NCBI GenBank assembly: GCA_963718295.1
Contig: CAVQYV010000005.1
Span: 1 to 64,000 of the forward strand
DNA: 64,000 bases
Direction of reading: 5' to 3'
From: CAVQYV01 sp963718295 [NCBI: uncultured Methylomirabilota bacterium]
Lineage (GTDB): Bacteria > Methylomirabilota > Methylomirabilia > CAVQYV01
Both the position numbers and the translations under genes were made by a program. A model generated the notes under the pieces. It was not told the DNA's origin, ran no database searches, and saw only the letters and a program-made list of their open reading frames with translations. Shown here in pieces: positions 34,970 through 44,158 of this stretch (positions are counted from its first letter, which is position 1; each line of letters starts with the position of its first letter).

Positions 34970-35742
34970 GGGCCTTCTTGCTTCCCGGAGGCTGGGCATG
35001 AGCCTTCCCCGTTTTTGGCCTTCCACCCCTGATGAATAGCTGCCGCCCCGAAAAGCAACCGTTGAAAGGTGGTCTCCTCGAACCCGGCCTCGCGGATGAT
35101 ATCGGCCAATTCTTCCGCGGAGTAAAAGCGAGGTATTGTTTTCGCCAGATAGGCATAGGCAGTTCTGGATCCAGAGATCCGACTTCCTACGGATTCCACG
35201 AACAGCTTAACATACAGGTCCCGAAGCTCTCTGACGGGAACAAAGGAGGGCCTGCTGGTCTCGAGATTGACGAAACGGCCTCCTCGCTTCAGGACCCGGT
35301 AGAACTCAGCGAAGCTCTCGACCAAGATGCCTCTGTTCAGATTGAGGTTTCGGGTCGCAAATGACATAGTGACCAGGTCAAGGCTCTGGTCGGGAAAGGG
35401 CAATGACCTGATGTTGGACGAGACGAAAATGATACGCTTTGCCTCCGGTTTTCTTTTCGCCTTTTCCAGCATGGAATGCGAGAAGTCCACTGCATAGATT
35501 TCTGTCTCCGTTGGTGCCAGATGGGCCAGGTAAGCCGCAGTTTCCCCGGTGCCTGTGCACATATCTGCCCATCGACTGCCACCAGCGGCGGCAGCGATTT
35601 TTGCAGCCCGTCTCCGCCATACGATATCAAGCCCAAGCGTCAAGAGATGGTTTATCTGCTCATATGTCGCTGGTACTTGGGCAAAAATTCTTTGGACGAA
35701 CTCGGACGTTCCGACTGGCACTCTCTTGGACCCTTCTCCCAT
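34957..35742 (-). CDS. UbiE/MenG-type quinone C-methyltransferase
   Basis: A 261-aa SAM-dependent methyltransferase. Family signatures are FAQVPATYEQINHLLTLGLD near the N-terminus, the SAM motif ADMCTGTGETAAYL, YAVDFSHSMLEKAKRK and the second signature RVLKRGGRFVNLETSRPS. It would methylate demethylmenaquinone or a related quinone at the membrane face. The gene overlaps the following flavin reductase gene, implying translational coupling and a joint quinone-tailoring function. The last 20 residues (Cys/Gly-rich) may not be part of the fold. Confidence 0.85.
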   Translation of the reverse strand: MGEGSKRVPVGTSEFVQRIFAQVPATYEQINHLLTLGLDIVWRRRAAKIAAAAGGSRWADMCTGTGETAAYLAHLAPTETEIYAVDFSHSMLEKAKRKPEAKRIIFVSSNIRSLPFPDQSLDLVTMSFATRNLNLNRGILVESFAEFYRVLKRGGRFVNLETSRPSFVPVRELRDLYVKLFVESVGSRISGSRTAYAYLAKTIPRFYSAEELADIIREAGFEETTFQRLLFGAAAIHQGWKAKNGEGSCPASGKQEGPCMM

Positions 35743-35759
35743 TCGGCTAACCTCTTAAC

Positions 35760-35822
35760 CTCTGATCGGCGGCGCGGTTTGATCGCGCGCGCGGCGGGGG
35801 GCGCGGCGCGAGGCGGTCAGCG
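35760..35822. other. Extremely GC-rich, CpG-dense patch
   Basis: A 60-base run of GCGCGCGCGGCGGGGGGCG-like sequence quite unlike its neighbours. It lies upstream of the ubiE-like gene and holds no gene. It starts with TCGGCGGCGCGGTTTG, which also occurs near 8085 in the GC-rich DGR segment. Confidence 0.4.
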
Positions 35823-35938
35823 GAATCATGCGACTCATCTTCTGTCTGCTGGTTCCAGCTTACCCTTTTCCGGGGAAAGACGGGTCTCCAATTCGGTCAG
35901 TTTCTTCTTCTGAGCGCTGATGTCAATTTATCCCGGAC

Positions 35939-36124
35939 TCACGCAGGTAGAAATACCAGCAGACTGATCAGGGCGCCCACACCCAAGGCAATCAGGAGGA
36001 TGAGAGCCAGTGAACCCTGAAAGGTCCAGGTCATGAAGGTGATGGTGGTTGGAATCCCGTTCTGCAGCGCAAAAACGATGGCCAGAGCGGCAACGAGCAG
36101 GGCGAAGATCAAGGACACTTGCAT
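35939..36124 (-). CDS. LapA-domain (DUF1049) small membrane protein
   Basis: A 61-aa protein with two transmembrane helices: MQVSLIFALLVAALAIVFAL and LALILLIALGVGALISLLVF, separated by NGIPTTITFMTWTFQGS. The Gln-Asn after helix 1 and the Thr-rich loop are typical of LapA/YciS-type inner-membrane proteins, which assist lipopolysaccharide assembly in enterobacteria. AAAGGAGCTC precedes the ATG. The role here is unknown. Confidence 0.8.
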   Translation of the reverse strand: MQVSLIFALLVAALAIVFALQNGIPTTITFMTWTFQGSLALILLIALGVGALISLLVFLPA

Positions 36125-36266
36125 GGAAGAGCTCCTTTCGTGAATGCTGAGAGAAGCTGAATGAGATTGGGCGGATCGTGCATGATCCTTCATACACCCA
36201 TGGCCAGCCCGAGGGCCGACCCGACTCAGTGGCGTTGCCAGGGACGACTTCGGCTTCAAGGATCGG

Positions 36267-36908
36267 TTAAGGGGCGCTCCCTTTTTGGAAGTTCATGGTG
36301 AATGCGAAACACGTTCCAAAGGTCTCGTGCAGTCTGAACCCAGCCTCCTCCGCCATCCGACAAACCACACTCCTCCTCTGGTAGTGCGGATCGGGAAAGA
36401 CCTCGGTGACGGATAGAATCCCTCCATCCTTCAGTGCTCCGTAAATCTTTTGTAAGGCCTGGCCTGGGTCGAGGATCTCACCCAGCACAGTCACCAGAAA
36501 AGCCCGATCGTAAGCGCTCTCCTTCAGTTCGCTTTGCCCCACATCGGCTACCTTTAACTCGACATTCTTGATTCCGAGGGTGGCAGTGCGCTCTCTCAAT
36601 CGCTGCACCATTTTCTCCTGAAGGTCGATGGCCACAACCTTCCCCGCGGGGCCGACGCGGGCGGCGGCTGGCAAGGTCAGTCTCCCCGGACCCGCCCCCA
36701 CATCGAGCACTTTCATGCCCGGCTCAAGGCGTGCTCGATCCAACAGGACCTCAGCACCCGCAACTGCTTTCACATATGGATTCTCCAATAGTGGAGCTAA
36801 CCAGGTGGGGCAGGGCATAGCTCGGCGCTTTGATGCGGCGCGCCAGGCCAAGCCACCGATGATGGCCGCCAGCAGCAGAATCAGGAGAAGGACAAAAAGA
36901 CTGCTCAT
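36267..36908 (-). CDS. Membrane-anchored class I SAM methyltransferase
   Basis: A 213-aa protein. An N-terminal transmembrane helix (MSSLFVLLLILLLAAIIGGL) is followed by a Rossmann methyltransferase domain: motif I VLDVGAGPGRLTLPAA, motif II KVVAIDLQEKMVQRLRER, and a post-motif block GALKDGGILSVTEVFPDPHY. Substrate unknown; membrane anchoring suggests a lipid or quinone. It is co-directional with lapA about 140 bp downstream. Confidence 0.8.
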   Translation of the reverse strand: MSSLFVLLLILLLAAIIGGLAWRAASKRRAMPCPTWLAPLLENPYVKAVAGAEVLLDRARLEPGMKVLDVGAGPGRLTLPAAARVGPAGKVVAIDLQEKMVQRLRERTATLGIKNVELKVADVGQSELKESAYDRAFLVTVLGEILDPGQALQKIYGALKDGGILSVTEVFPDPHYQRRSVVCRMAEEAGFRLHETFGTCFAFTMNFQKGSAP

Positions 36909-37257
36909 TGCCTATCCTTGCTTGATCCTCCGGATCTTATTTAGCCGAAGGGCCCATGGGGGTCAAGGAAAAATTGAAAAACGCTGCATGGATTGAAGTC
37001 CGGAATCAGCGCCCCACACCAATCGCATATATATAGGAGTCGTAAAGGAATTGACAACCAAGATCGGACAGAGTAAAACCAGATCCAGCAACCCGCCAAA
37101 GTGGCAAGAAGCTGGCCTTTGACCGGCCCATGCCCTGCAAGCTCCGCATGTAAGGGCGGAGTCAAAGGGTCATAATACGATATGGAATGAGACTGCCTTT
37201 TCGGGAAGCCTCGCCGGTAAGGGCGCAGAGCCTCACTATGCTAAGGAGGAAGAAACC
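36909..37257 (+). promoter_or_regulatory. Intergenic region upstream of the SDR gene
   Basis: No gene is supported. TTGACA at 37051-37056 with TAAAAC after 17 bases is a weak promoter candidate for the SDR gene 200 bases downstream. A TAAGGAGGAAG ribosome site ends the region. Confidence 0.3.
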
Positions 37258-38049
37258 ATGGATTTAGGACTGAAAGAAAAGGTCGCCTTCATCGCCGGGG
37301 CGGCTCGGGGACTGGGGGCGGCGACCGCCCTCCAACTCGCCCGGGAAGGAGCTCGGGTAGCCATCAATGACCGGGATGCCCCCAAGCTGCAGGCCGCTGT
37401 TGAGGCCATCTCCAGAGAGACCGGTGCACAGGTAATCGCCCTTTTAGGGGATGTCTCCGATCCCGAAGCGCCCTCTCATTTGGTAGAAGAGACAGTGCAG
37501 AGGTTGGGAGGGCTCGATATCCTGGTAACCAACTCCGGCGGACCACCCCCCGGACGCTTCGAAGACTTCGATGATGCGGCGTGGCAAAGCGCGGTCAACC
37601 TGCTGCTGATGAGCGCGGTCCGCCTTACTCGGGCCTCCCTGCCCCACCTCCGCCAATCCAAGGCCCCGGCGGTCTTGACCATTACGTCCTTCTCCATCAA
37701 ACAGCCCATTCCCAATCTCGTCCTGTCGAACTCCATCCGTGCGGCCGTAGCCGGCCTGACCAAGACCCTCGCTCTCGAATTGGGAAACGAAGGGATCCGC
37801 TTCAATAGCATTCTGCCCGCCTGGACGGAAACCGAACGGGTAGTGGAATTGATGGCCGATCAGGCGCGGCGAGTCGGCACCACGGTGGAGGAAGAAACCC
37901 GCAAGATGTCCGCCAGCAGCCCCTTGGGCCGGATGGCTCGCCCCGAGGAATTCGCAAAGGTGGCGACCTTCCTCTGCTCCCCCGCGGCCTCCTATGTGAC
38001 CGGAGTGATGCTTACCGTGGACGGAGGGATGTACAAGGGGACGTTCTGA
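37258..38049 (+). CDS. Short-chain dehydrogenase/reductase lacking catalytic Tyr and Lys
   Basis: A 263-aa Rossmann-fold protein. The cofactor loop is AGAARGLGAATALQLA, with NSGG at 92-95 and the C-terminal VTGVMLTVDGG typical of the FabG-like classical SDRs. The active-site Ser (about 144, SFSIKQ) is present, but at the YxxxK position the sequence reads SNSIR (157-161), so Tyr is Ser and Lys is Arg. It therefore either uses other chemistry or binds without reducing. A strong AAGGAGGAAG ribosome site is present. The gene is convergent with glgB. Confidence 0.85.
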   Translation: MDLGLKEKVAFIAGAARGLGAATALQLAREGARVAINDRDAPKLQAAVEAISRETGAQVIALLGDVSDPEAPSHLVEETVQRLGGLDILVTNSGGPPPGRFEDFDDAAWQSAVNLLLMSAVRLTRASLPHLRQSKAPAVLTITSFSIKQPIPNLVLSNSIRAAVAGLTKTLALELGNEGIRFNSILPAWTETERVVELMADQARRVGTTVEEETRKMSASSPLGRMARPEEFAKVATFLCSPAASYVTGVMLTVDGGMYKGTF

Positions 38050-38120
38050 TCTGATCCGCGAGGGAATACCAGGGGGGAGATAGCCAAAGAGGCCAGGGGG
38101 CCAAGGTGCCACTTCTGACC

Positions 38121-40064
38121 TTACGTGCCTTCGCCCTTCAGGCAGAGGATCCCCAGGGGGGGCAAGGTTAGGGATAGCGAGTAGGGCCTCCCATGGGAGG
38201 GCGTCGGACCTGCCTCTGCCCCCGGGGAGTTCCCCAGCCCGCTGCCTCCATATCTCTCCCCATCGCTGTTTAGGACTTCTCTCCAGAAGCCTCCTACCGG
38301 AACCCCCAACCTGTAGCCGAATCGGGGCACAGGAGTAAGGTTGCACACACAGAGGATGATCTCCCGGGTGGATTTCCCCCTGCGAATGAAGGCGAAGACG
38401 CTGCTCTCCCAATCCCGAAAGTCGATCCACTCAAACCCTCTTTGCTCGAAATCCAGCTCGTAAAGGGCCGGCTCTCCCCGATAGAAGCGGTTCAAATCCG
38501 CAACCCATCTTTGAATGCCTTGATGGGGTTCAAACTGGAGGACATGCCATTCCAAGCTCTCCTCATGAGCCCACTCCTTGATCTGTCCGAATTCTCCCCC
38601 CATAAACAGGAGCTTCTTGCCCGGATGGGTGTACATATAGCCGAAGAGGAGTCTCAGGTTGGCAAACCTCTGCCATTCATCACCGGGCATCTTTCCGATC
38701 AGGGAACCCTTCCCGTGGACCACCTCGTCATGGGAGAGGGCCAGGAGAAAGTTCTCCGAGAAGGCATACCAGATGCTGAAGGTCAGCTGATTGTGGTGAT
38801 ACTTGCGAAAGAGGGGGTCCTGGGAGAAATAGGCCAGGGTGTCGTGCATCCAGCCCATGTTCCACTTCATGCCAAAGCCCAAGCCCCCCAGGTAGATGGG
38901 CTTGGTCACCATGGGCCAGGCGGTGGACTCTTCCGCGATGGCCTGGACATCGGGGAAGGCTCCATAGACGACCTCATTCAGGCGCTTGATGAAGTGGATC
39001 GCCTCGATGTTCTCCCTCCCTCCGTACTGGTTGGGGATCCACTCCCCCTGCTTTCGCGAGTAGTCCAGATAGAGCATGGAGGCGACCGCATCGATCCGAA
39101 GGCCATCGGCATGGTACGCGTCGAGCCAAAATAGGGCATTGCTGATCAGAAAGGCCCGGACTTCGTTTCGGCCATAATTGAAGATGTAGCTGTTCCAGTC
39201 CGGGTGGATCCCCTTTCGGACATCGGCATGCTCGAAGAGATGGGTGCCATCAAAATAGACCGGCCCGTGCTCATCGGCGGGAAAGTGGGAGGGGACCCAG
39301 TCCAAGATCACCCCAATGCCGTTTTGATGGAGCACATCGATGAGATACATGAAGTCTTCGGGCGTCCCATAACGGCTGGTGGGGGCAAAGTATCCTACGG
39401 TCTGGTATCCCCAGGAGCCGTAGAAGGGGTGCTCCATCACGGGCAGCAGCTCCACATGGGTGAAACCGTTCTCCCTCACATAGTCCGCAAGGGGCTGGGC
39501 CATCTCCCGGTAGGTGAGGGGCCGTTTGCCCTCTTCCGGCACCCTCCGCCAGGATCCCAGGTGAACCTCATAGATGGCAAAGGGCGCCCCCAAGGCGTTG
39601 GCGCGATGGCGGTCCTTCATCCAATCCCCGTCTTTCCACTCGTAGGCAAGATCCCATACCACGGAGGCCGTCTTGGGGGGAGTCTCCCAATGGAGGGCAA
39701 AGGGGTCTCCCTTGTCCACCCGGTAGCGACGGTATCGGGAGACGATATGATATTTGTAGGTGGCCCCTTGGCGCAGGCCGGGGATGAAGCCCTCCCAAAT
39801 GCCGGATCCGTCCCATCTCGCCCCCAGGGAATGGCTGCGGGGGTTCCACCCGTTGAAATCGCCTATGACCGATACCGACTTGGCATTGGGGGCCCACACG
39901 GCAAAGTAGGTGCCCTCCCTGCCACCCACGGAGATCACATGGGCGCCCAATTTGTCATAGAGGCGGAAGTGATTCCCCTCCTTGAAGAGGTAGATATCCT
40001 GATCGGTGAGTAGGCTTCCCTCATGGGTTACCTTGCCAATCTCAGCCATCTTGTTTTCTTTCAT
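38121..40064 (-). CDS. glgB: 1,4-alpha-glucan branching enzyme
   Basis: A 647-aa GH13 enzyme introducing alpha-1,6 branches into glycogen in the cytoplasm. An N-terminal CBM48 domain ([27 protein letters not shown]) precedes the catalytic barrel: [15 protein letters not shown], the nucleophile Asp in [16 protein letters not shown], the acid/base Glu in [10 protein letters not shown], and the transition-state Asp in [17 protein letters not shown]-terminal all-beta domain follows. The start at 40064 ([10 protein letters not shown]) is preceded by AAAGGAAG; an upstream in-frame ATG would overlap the protease gene's end. It lies 83 bp downstream of the DegP-like gene. Confidence 0.93.
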   Translation of the reverse strand: MKENKMAEIGKVTHEGSLLTDQDIYLFKEGNHFRLYDKLGAHVISVGGREGTYFAVWAPNAKSVSVIGDFNGWNPRSHSLGARWDGSGIWEGFIPGLRQGATYKYHIVSRYRRYRVDKGDPFALHWETPPKTASVVWDLAYEWKDGDWMKDRHRANALGAPFAIYEVHLGSWRRVPEEGKRPLTYREMAQPLADYVRENGFTHVELLPVMEHPFYGSWGYQTVGYFAPTSRYGTPEDFMYLIDVLHQNGIGVILDWVPSHFPADEHGPVYFDGTHLFEHADVRKGIHPDWNSYIFNYGRNEVRAFLISNALFWLDAYHADGLRIDAVASMLYLDYSRKQGEWIPNQYGGRENIEAIHFIKRLNEVVYGAFPDVQAIAEESTAWPMVTKPIYLGGLGFGMKWNMGWMHDTLAYFSQDPLFRKYHHNQLTFSIWYAFSENFLLALSHDEVVHGKGSLIGKMPGDEWQRFANLRLLFGYMYTHPGKKLLFMGGEFGQIKEWAHEESLEWHVLQFEPHQGIQRWVADLNRFYRGEPALYELDFEQRGFEWIDFRDWESSVFAFIRRGKSTREIILCVCNLTPVPRFGYRLGVPVGGFWREVLNSDGERYGGSGLGNSPGAEAGPTPSHGRPYSLSLTLPPLGILCLKGEGT

Positions 40065-40147
40065 CGTTTGCTTCCTTTGTATGATTTTGCGGGGGATGAG
40101 GAAGGACTGATTCAATTCATTTGCGTGCTTCGGCTTCCCCCAATTCG

Positions 40148-41593
40148 TCATCGAACCACGACCTGGATATAACCCGTATTGGCTGTCCGGTGGTCGAGCA
40201 CCAGCAAGGTCGCCCGTTCATGGGTTCGCATGGAGCGGACCAGACCGACAAAGCCCGACCAGCTTTCGATGGCCTGACCATCGATCTCCAGGAGGATATC
40301 CCCCACCTCCATTCCAGCTTCCCCCAGGGGACCTCTGGGATCCACTTCAGCAATTACCACTCCCTGCTCGGGATTCAGGCCATACCTCTCGCCCTCTCTC
40401 GCTCCTACCGGGCGTGCACTGATCCCCAGCCGATCCTTGACCGACGAGGCCAAGGCCTTGGACGCCTCTTGCGGAGTCCCGATATGGATCGTGAGTTCCT
40501 GCTTTTGGCCCTTCCGCACGACGGTCAGCTTCACTTCTTCGCCAGCCGGACTGGTAGCCACTTCGTTCTGGAGCTGGCTGGCGTCCGAGATCAGCCTTCC
40601 CTGATAGGCAACCACCACATCGCCCCTTTTGAGCCCTCCCTTATCCGCCGGCCCTCCCTTGGCCACATCAGTGACCAAAGCCCCCTGGGTCGACTCCAAG
40701 CCGAAGGACTTGGCTAACTCGGGAGTGAGGTTCTGAACGCTCACCCCGAAATAGCCTCTTTCCACCTTTCCATGGGCGATCAGGGTCTTGGCGATGTGCA
40801 GGGCCATATTGCTGGGGATGGCAAATCCGATGCCCTCAAACCCGCCCGATTCGGAAGCGATCGCCGCGTTCACGCCGATCACCTCGCCTTCCAGATTTAG
40901 CAATGGACCGCCGCTGTTGCCCGGATTGATGGCGGCATCGGTCTGGAGATAGTCCTGGTAGGTGGAAGGATCCATGATCCCCCGTCTATGTTTGGCGCTG
41001 ATGATCCCCTGGGTGACCGTCTGGTCCAGGCCGCGGGGATGGCCAATGGTCACCACCCACTCCCCCACCTCCACCTTGTCAGAATCGCCAAAGGTGACAT
41101 AGGGGAGTGGCTCTGGGGCGGAGATCTGGATCACTGCCAGATCCGTCTTGGCATCGGTCCCCACCAATTTGGCCCGATATTGTTTGCCGTTGTCCAGCAG
41201 TACCTGGATCTCAGTAGCCCCCCCTACGACATGGTTATTGGTGAGGATGTGGCCCTGGGAGTCGATGACCATTCCTGTTCCCAGTCCCTTCAATTCCCGC
41301 TTGAATTTCTTCGGCGCTCGGGGAATGTCGAAGAAGAACCGGAAGAATGGGTCATTCTCGAAGGGCGTGGAGGGGACCACCACCTCTTGGCGGGCAGTCA
41401 CTTCGATATGAGCCACCGCGGGGATATTCTTCTTCGCAATCTCCACGATGGCGGTCCTCAAGTCTGCCGCCCCCTTTCCCTTTTCCGCCGCCAGGGTAAA
41501 AGCCGACGGAAGCAGGAGCAGGCTCATCAACAAGACCAGGCCTACAAAGCCGGCAGAAAGGAAATCACTGCGGCGAGAAGATCGTCTCGACAT
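40148..41593 (-). CDS. DegP/HtrA-type periplasmic serine protease
   Basis: A 481-aa envelope quality-control protease and chaperone. A hydrophobic signal segment (about 12-36) is followed by the trypsin-like domain with triad H121 (LTNNHVVGG), D151 (KTDLAVIQI) and S227 ([11 protein letters not shown]), then two PDZ domains, the first around [20 protein letters not shown] and the second near the C-terminus ([20 protein letters not shown]). AGGAGGAAG supports the start at 41593. It transcribes away from a riboswitch-controlled gene and upstream of glgB. Confidence 0.92.
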   Translation of the reverse strand: MSRRSSRRSDFLSAGFVGLVLLMSLLLLPSAFTLAAEKGKGAADLRTAIVEIAKKNIPAVAHIEVTARQEVVVPSTPFENDPFFRFFFDIPRAPKKFKRELKGLGTGMVIDSQGHILTNNHVVGGATEIQVLLDNGKQYRAKLVGTDAKTDLAVIQISAPEPLPYVTFGDSDKVEVGEWVVTIGHPRGLDQTVTQGIISAKHRRGIMDPSTYQDYLQTDAAINPGNSGGPLLNLEGEVIGVNAAIASESGGFEGIGFAIPSNMALHIAKTLIAHGKVERGYFGVSVQNLTPELAKSFGLESTQGALVTDVAKGGPADKGGLKRGDVVVAYQGRLISDASQLQNEVATSPAGEEVKLTVVRKGQKQELTIHIGTPQEASKALASSVKDRLGISARPVGAREGERYGLNPEQGVVIAEVDPRGPLGEAGMEVGDILLEIDGQAIESWSGFVGLVRSMRTHERATLLVLDHRTANTGYIQVVVR

Positions 41594-41724
41594 GGCACTT
41601 CCTCCTCTTTGCCGAATCGCGGGCTTTCGCAATCCAAGAAGATGAATGCAAATTCGGCCCGGATAGTATTATTGGCCGAGAAAGTTGTCAATCTCTATGA
41701 AGTAAAGACCGACCAACTTCTTTC

Positions 41725-41754
41725 TTGACAGCCTTACATGCTCATGGGTATAAA
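41725..41754 (+). promoter_or_regulatory. Sigma70-type promoter of the first riboswitch transcript
   Basis: TTGACA at 41725-41730, an 18-base spacer, and TATAAA at 41749-41754. Transcription would begin about 15 bases before the conserved riboswitch-like block. The second riboswitch has the same arrangement. Confidence 0.8.
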
Positions 41755-41776
41755 TGGGTACACAAAAAAGACCCTG

Positions 41777-41930
41777 AACTCCGACCCGGCAACTCCTACA
41801 GCACTTGGTGCCATGGAGGCTGGGCGGTAGGGCTCATCTGGAAACGGGTGCGCCTCCCGTGCTTGGAAAGGAGTTCGAGTAGCAGCCGTGATCGGCCGGC
41901 GTGAGACTCATCTCCGTCGGCCTTCTTTTT
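41777..41930 (+). ncRNA. Moco/Tuco-type riboswitch 1 with terminator
   Basis: Aptamer at about 41777-41875: outer pairing AACTCC/GGAGTT, a GGTGCC arm, a hairpin GGCTCATC-TGGAAAC-GGGTGCGCC, then TCCCGTGCTTGGAAA. The GCGCCTCCCG...GGAAA block and layout match what I recall of the Moco RNA motif, which senses molybdenum or tungsten cofactor. It is followed by a terminator (41894-41922 stem, then TTCTTTTT), suggesting cofactor-dependent attenuation of the gene at 42144. The same RNA recurs at 43768 and, more divergently, at 49846. Confidence 0.8.
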
Positions 41931-42143
41931 CGTGATCCGGATGAGATCCGCAGGATTAAGCTGCGAAGCGACTCACTTCCCCACTCCCTCTCCTTTCCTC
42001 CCGGCGCGACCCCTTGTCTTCCTCCCAGAGAGCCCTCAGGCCTTTTCTCCCAACCAGCCTTAGTTGACAGAAAGGAGGGATGAAAGGAGATCACTGCATC
42101 CTCCTCCCGAAGAGGAAAACGTCATACTCACAGGAGAGGAATC

Positions 42144-43541
42144 ATGAAAAGAGCCAGATTGCTATCGATGATCGGTTTTGCGTTACTTGCGATGGGAATT
42201 GCGGCTGCCATTGCCTGGTCAGCCTACAGTTCCCATCAGAATGATGAGGATATTGCCAAGTTTCTGCAAGTTTATCCCTTTGCTCGCTCCACCAAGCTGG
42301 ATGATTGCTCCCTTTGCCACCCGGGCGGAACCCTGAGTGGTAAGAGTTACGGAAGTTGCGATTATTGCCACGTCGCCTATGGGCTCAAGCCTCCTCATGG
42401 GCCAGTTCCTTTGAATCCCTATGGATTGGCTTACAAGGATGCAGGGCGAAGCGTAGAGGCCATCCGCAGCATCGAGAGCGCCGACTCAGACGGAGATACC
42501 TTCGGCAACCTCGCTGAAATACAGGCCCTCGCTTTTCCGGGGGATCCCCGAGATTATCCGGGATTGGTTGCTGCCACTGCCGTATCTTTGAATCCAAAGC
42601 AGATCGAGCAACTCCCTCGTCACCAACAGTTTCTTTTCTTGAATGCCTCCAAATCCCAGGATTTCTATGCACAATATGGGGGGGTCAAGGTTGAAGACAT
42701 CTTGAACAAGGTGCGTATTGCCCGGGGGGCAACCCAGATTACCGTCTTTGCCCCGGATGGCTTTTCCAAAACCTTCCCCATCGACGCACCCGATCCCCAA
42801 ATCCCTCCCAATATCAGCTACGACGTCTCGGGCCCTTATCCCAAGGGGGCCTACTACGGGGAATTGAATTTCGTGGATTATCCTTTGTCGCCGGTCTATC
42901 CGACGGGAAAGAAGATCCCCGATGAGCTCCGTTTGATCCTCGCTTATCAGAGGGATGGCAAGCCATTGAGCGTAGGCAAGCTGGTGCCAGATTCGAGGAA
43001 TCCGGCAAGATTGGTGCTGGAGGGAGAGGGGCCTTACCGTCTGGTAAATCCCCAGAAGATAGCCGGAAGTCCTGATCGTCCGTCTACCTCTACTCCCGTC
43101 GGCGACGGCTGGGACTACGATCCCAACAAGGACCACAACGCAGGCTCTTCGGTTCGCAGCGTGACGGCAATCCGGGTGGAGCCTCTTCCGAAAGGGACCA
43201 CTGATTTCAGCTGGACGGAGGGGGGATGGAACCTCGTAGATCAAGGCAGAGTGGTGATTTATGGGGCCATCGACCCCGTCAAGTATCCCATCAGGGGATC
43301 GATTTTGGACCCCAAAGGAAATCCGGTGGCTGGTGTCCAGATCTCCTTTGCTTTGGCCTCCATGAGCCAGGTGGGGATGGCTACCTCAGGGGCTGATGGG
43401 AAGTTCTGGAAAGATCTGCCCCAAGGGCAATATGTCGTCGCTCCCATCAAAGTTGGATACATCTTCAAGCCTGACGCGGTACGAATCGACCTCTCCCATG
43501 GGGCAGACAGAATAGACTTCAAGGCCTATCCTGTCCCGTAA
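42144..43541 (+). CDS. Dihaem exported protein with sulfite-oxidase-like fold and carboxypeptidase-regulatory-like domain
   Basis: A 465-aa protein anchored or exported by an N-terminal helix (MIGFALLAMGIAAAIAWSAY). Haem c motifs CSLCH and CDYCH follow within residues 55-75. The middle (about 175-330) resembles an oxidoreductase molybdopterin-binding (SUOX) domain: VKVEDILNKVRIARGATQIT, then FAPDGFSKTFPID, RLILAYQRDGKPLS and LEGEGPYRLVNPQK. The catalytic cysteine of true sulfite oxidases is not evident. The C-terminus (IRGSILDPKGNPVAGVQISF) is a carboxypeptidase-regulatory-like beta domain. Control by a Moco-type riboswitch fits a molybdenum- or tungsten-linked redox role. The SUOX reading is my pattern match. 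Confidence 0.7.
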   Translation: MKRARLLSMIGFALLAMGIAAAIAWSAYSSHQNDEDIAKFLQVYPFARSTKLDDCSLCHPGGTLSGKSYGSCDYCHVAYGLKPPHGPVPLNPYGLAYKDAGRSVEAIRSIESADSDGDTFGNLAEIQALAFPGDPRDYPGLVAATAVSLNPKQIEQLPRHQQFLFLNASKSQDFYAQYGGVKVEDILNKVRIARGATQITVFAPDGFSKTFPIDAPDPQIPPNISYDVSGPYPKGAYYGELNFVDYPLSPVYPTGKKIPDELRLILAYQRDGKPLSVGKLVPDSRNPARLVLEGEGPYRLVNPQKIAGSPDRPSTSTPVGDGWDYDPNKDHNAGSSVRSVTAIRVEPLPKGTTDFSWTEGGWNLVDQGRVVIYGAIDPVKYPIRGSILDPKGNPVAGVQISFALASMSQVGMATSGADGKFWKDLPQGQYVVAPIKVGYIFKPDAVRIDLSHGADRIDFKAYPVP

Positions 43542-43723
43542 GCGTCTCAGGGCGTTGCTTGGGACCTGTATGGGATTCTGTCAATCCCGTCAGCTTCAGA
43601 CCTGCTGACGGGATTGACTTTTTCAGGGCGAGTGGAAGGTTTCATTTTCTTTTCTCTGAATTCCCCTGCTGTAAGCCCGTGATATCGGGTTCGAAAAAAT
43701 GCCGGAGGCTATGGATTTATGGC

Positions 43724-43753
43724 TTGACAGTCCAGCAGGGGCGGAAGTATAAG
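43724..43753 (+). promoter_or_regulatory. Sigma70-type promoter of the second riboswitch transcript
   Basis: TTGACA at 43724-43729, an 18-base spacer and TATAAG at 43748-43753, placed 14 bases before the aptamer, matching the arrangement at 41725. Confidence 0.75.
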
Positions 43754-43767
43754 TGGACAAATATCGA

Positions 43768-43919
43768 AACTCCGACCCGGCAATTCCTAAAGCACCCGGT
43801 GCCATGGATGCCGGGCGGTAGGGCTCATCTGGAAACGGATGCGCCTCCCGTGCTTGGAAAGGAGTTCGAGTGGCAGCTCAGATTGGCCGACGTGGGGCTC
43901 AACTCCGTTGGCCTTTTTT
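43768..43919 (+). ncRNA. Moco/Tuco-type riboswitch 2 with terminator
   Basis: Close copy of riboswitch 1: AACTCCGACCCGGCAA start, GGCTCATC-TGGAAAC-GGATGCGCC hairpin, TCCCGTGCTTGGAAAGGAGTT end. Differences such as GGGTG/GGATG and the compensated GCACTTGGTGCC/GCACCCGGTGCC arm keep the pairing. A terminator stem GGCCGACG / CGTTGGCC (43885-43913) with T6 follows. It would control the porin gene at 44159. Confidence 0.82.
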
Positions 43920-44158
43920 GCTGTTACTCAGGTGCGGCCCGCAGCTGACACCCCCAGAGAATCCCTTCCCCTCTCCTTCCCAGCCCGGCCCTTTATCCTC
44001 CCGGCAAGAGAGCTACCCAGCTCTCTTCCGCCCATCCAGGCCTACGGCCTTAATTAACAAGAAAGGAGGGATGCCAAAGAGGAAAGAAAAACGGGCAGGG
44101 AATATCGTTTCAGAACCTTGACCTTTTGCCCCTAACAAGTGAGAGAAAGGAGTCTCTT

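Noticed and set aside
38488-38510. GGTTCAAATCC as a tRNA T-loop
   Set aside because: It lies inside glgB and no cloverleaf can be built around it.
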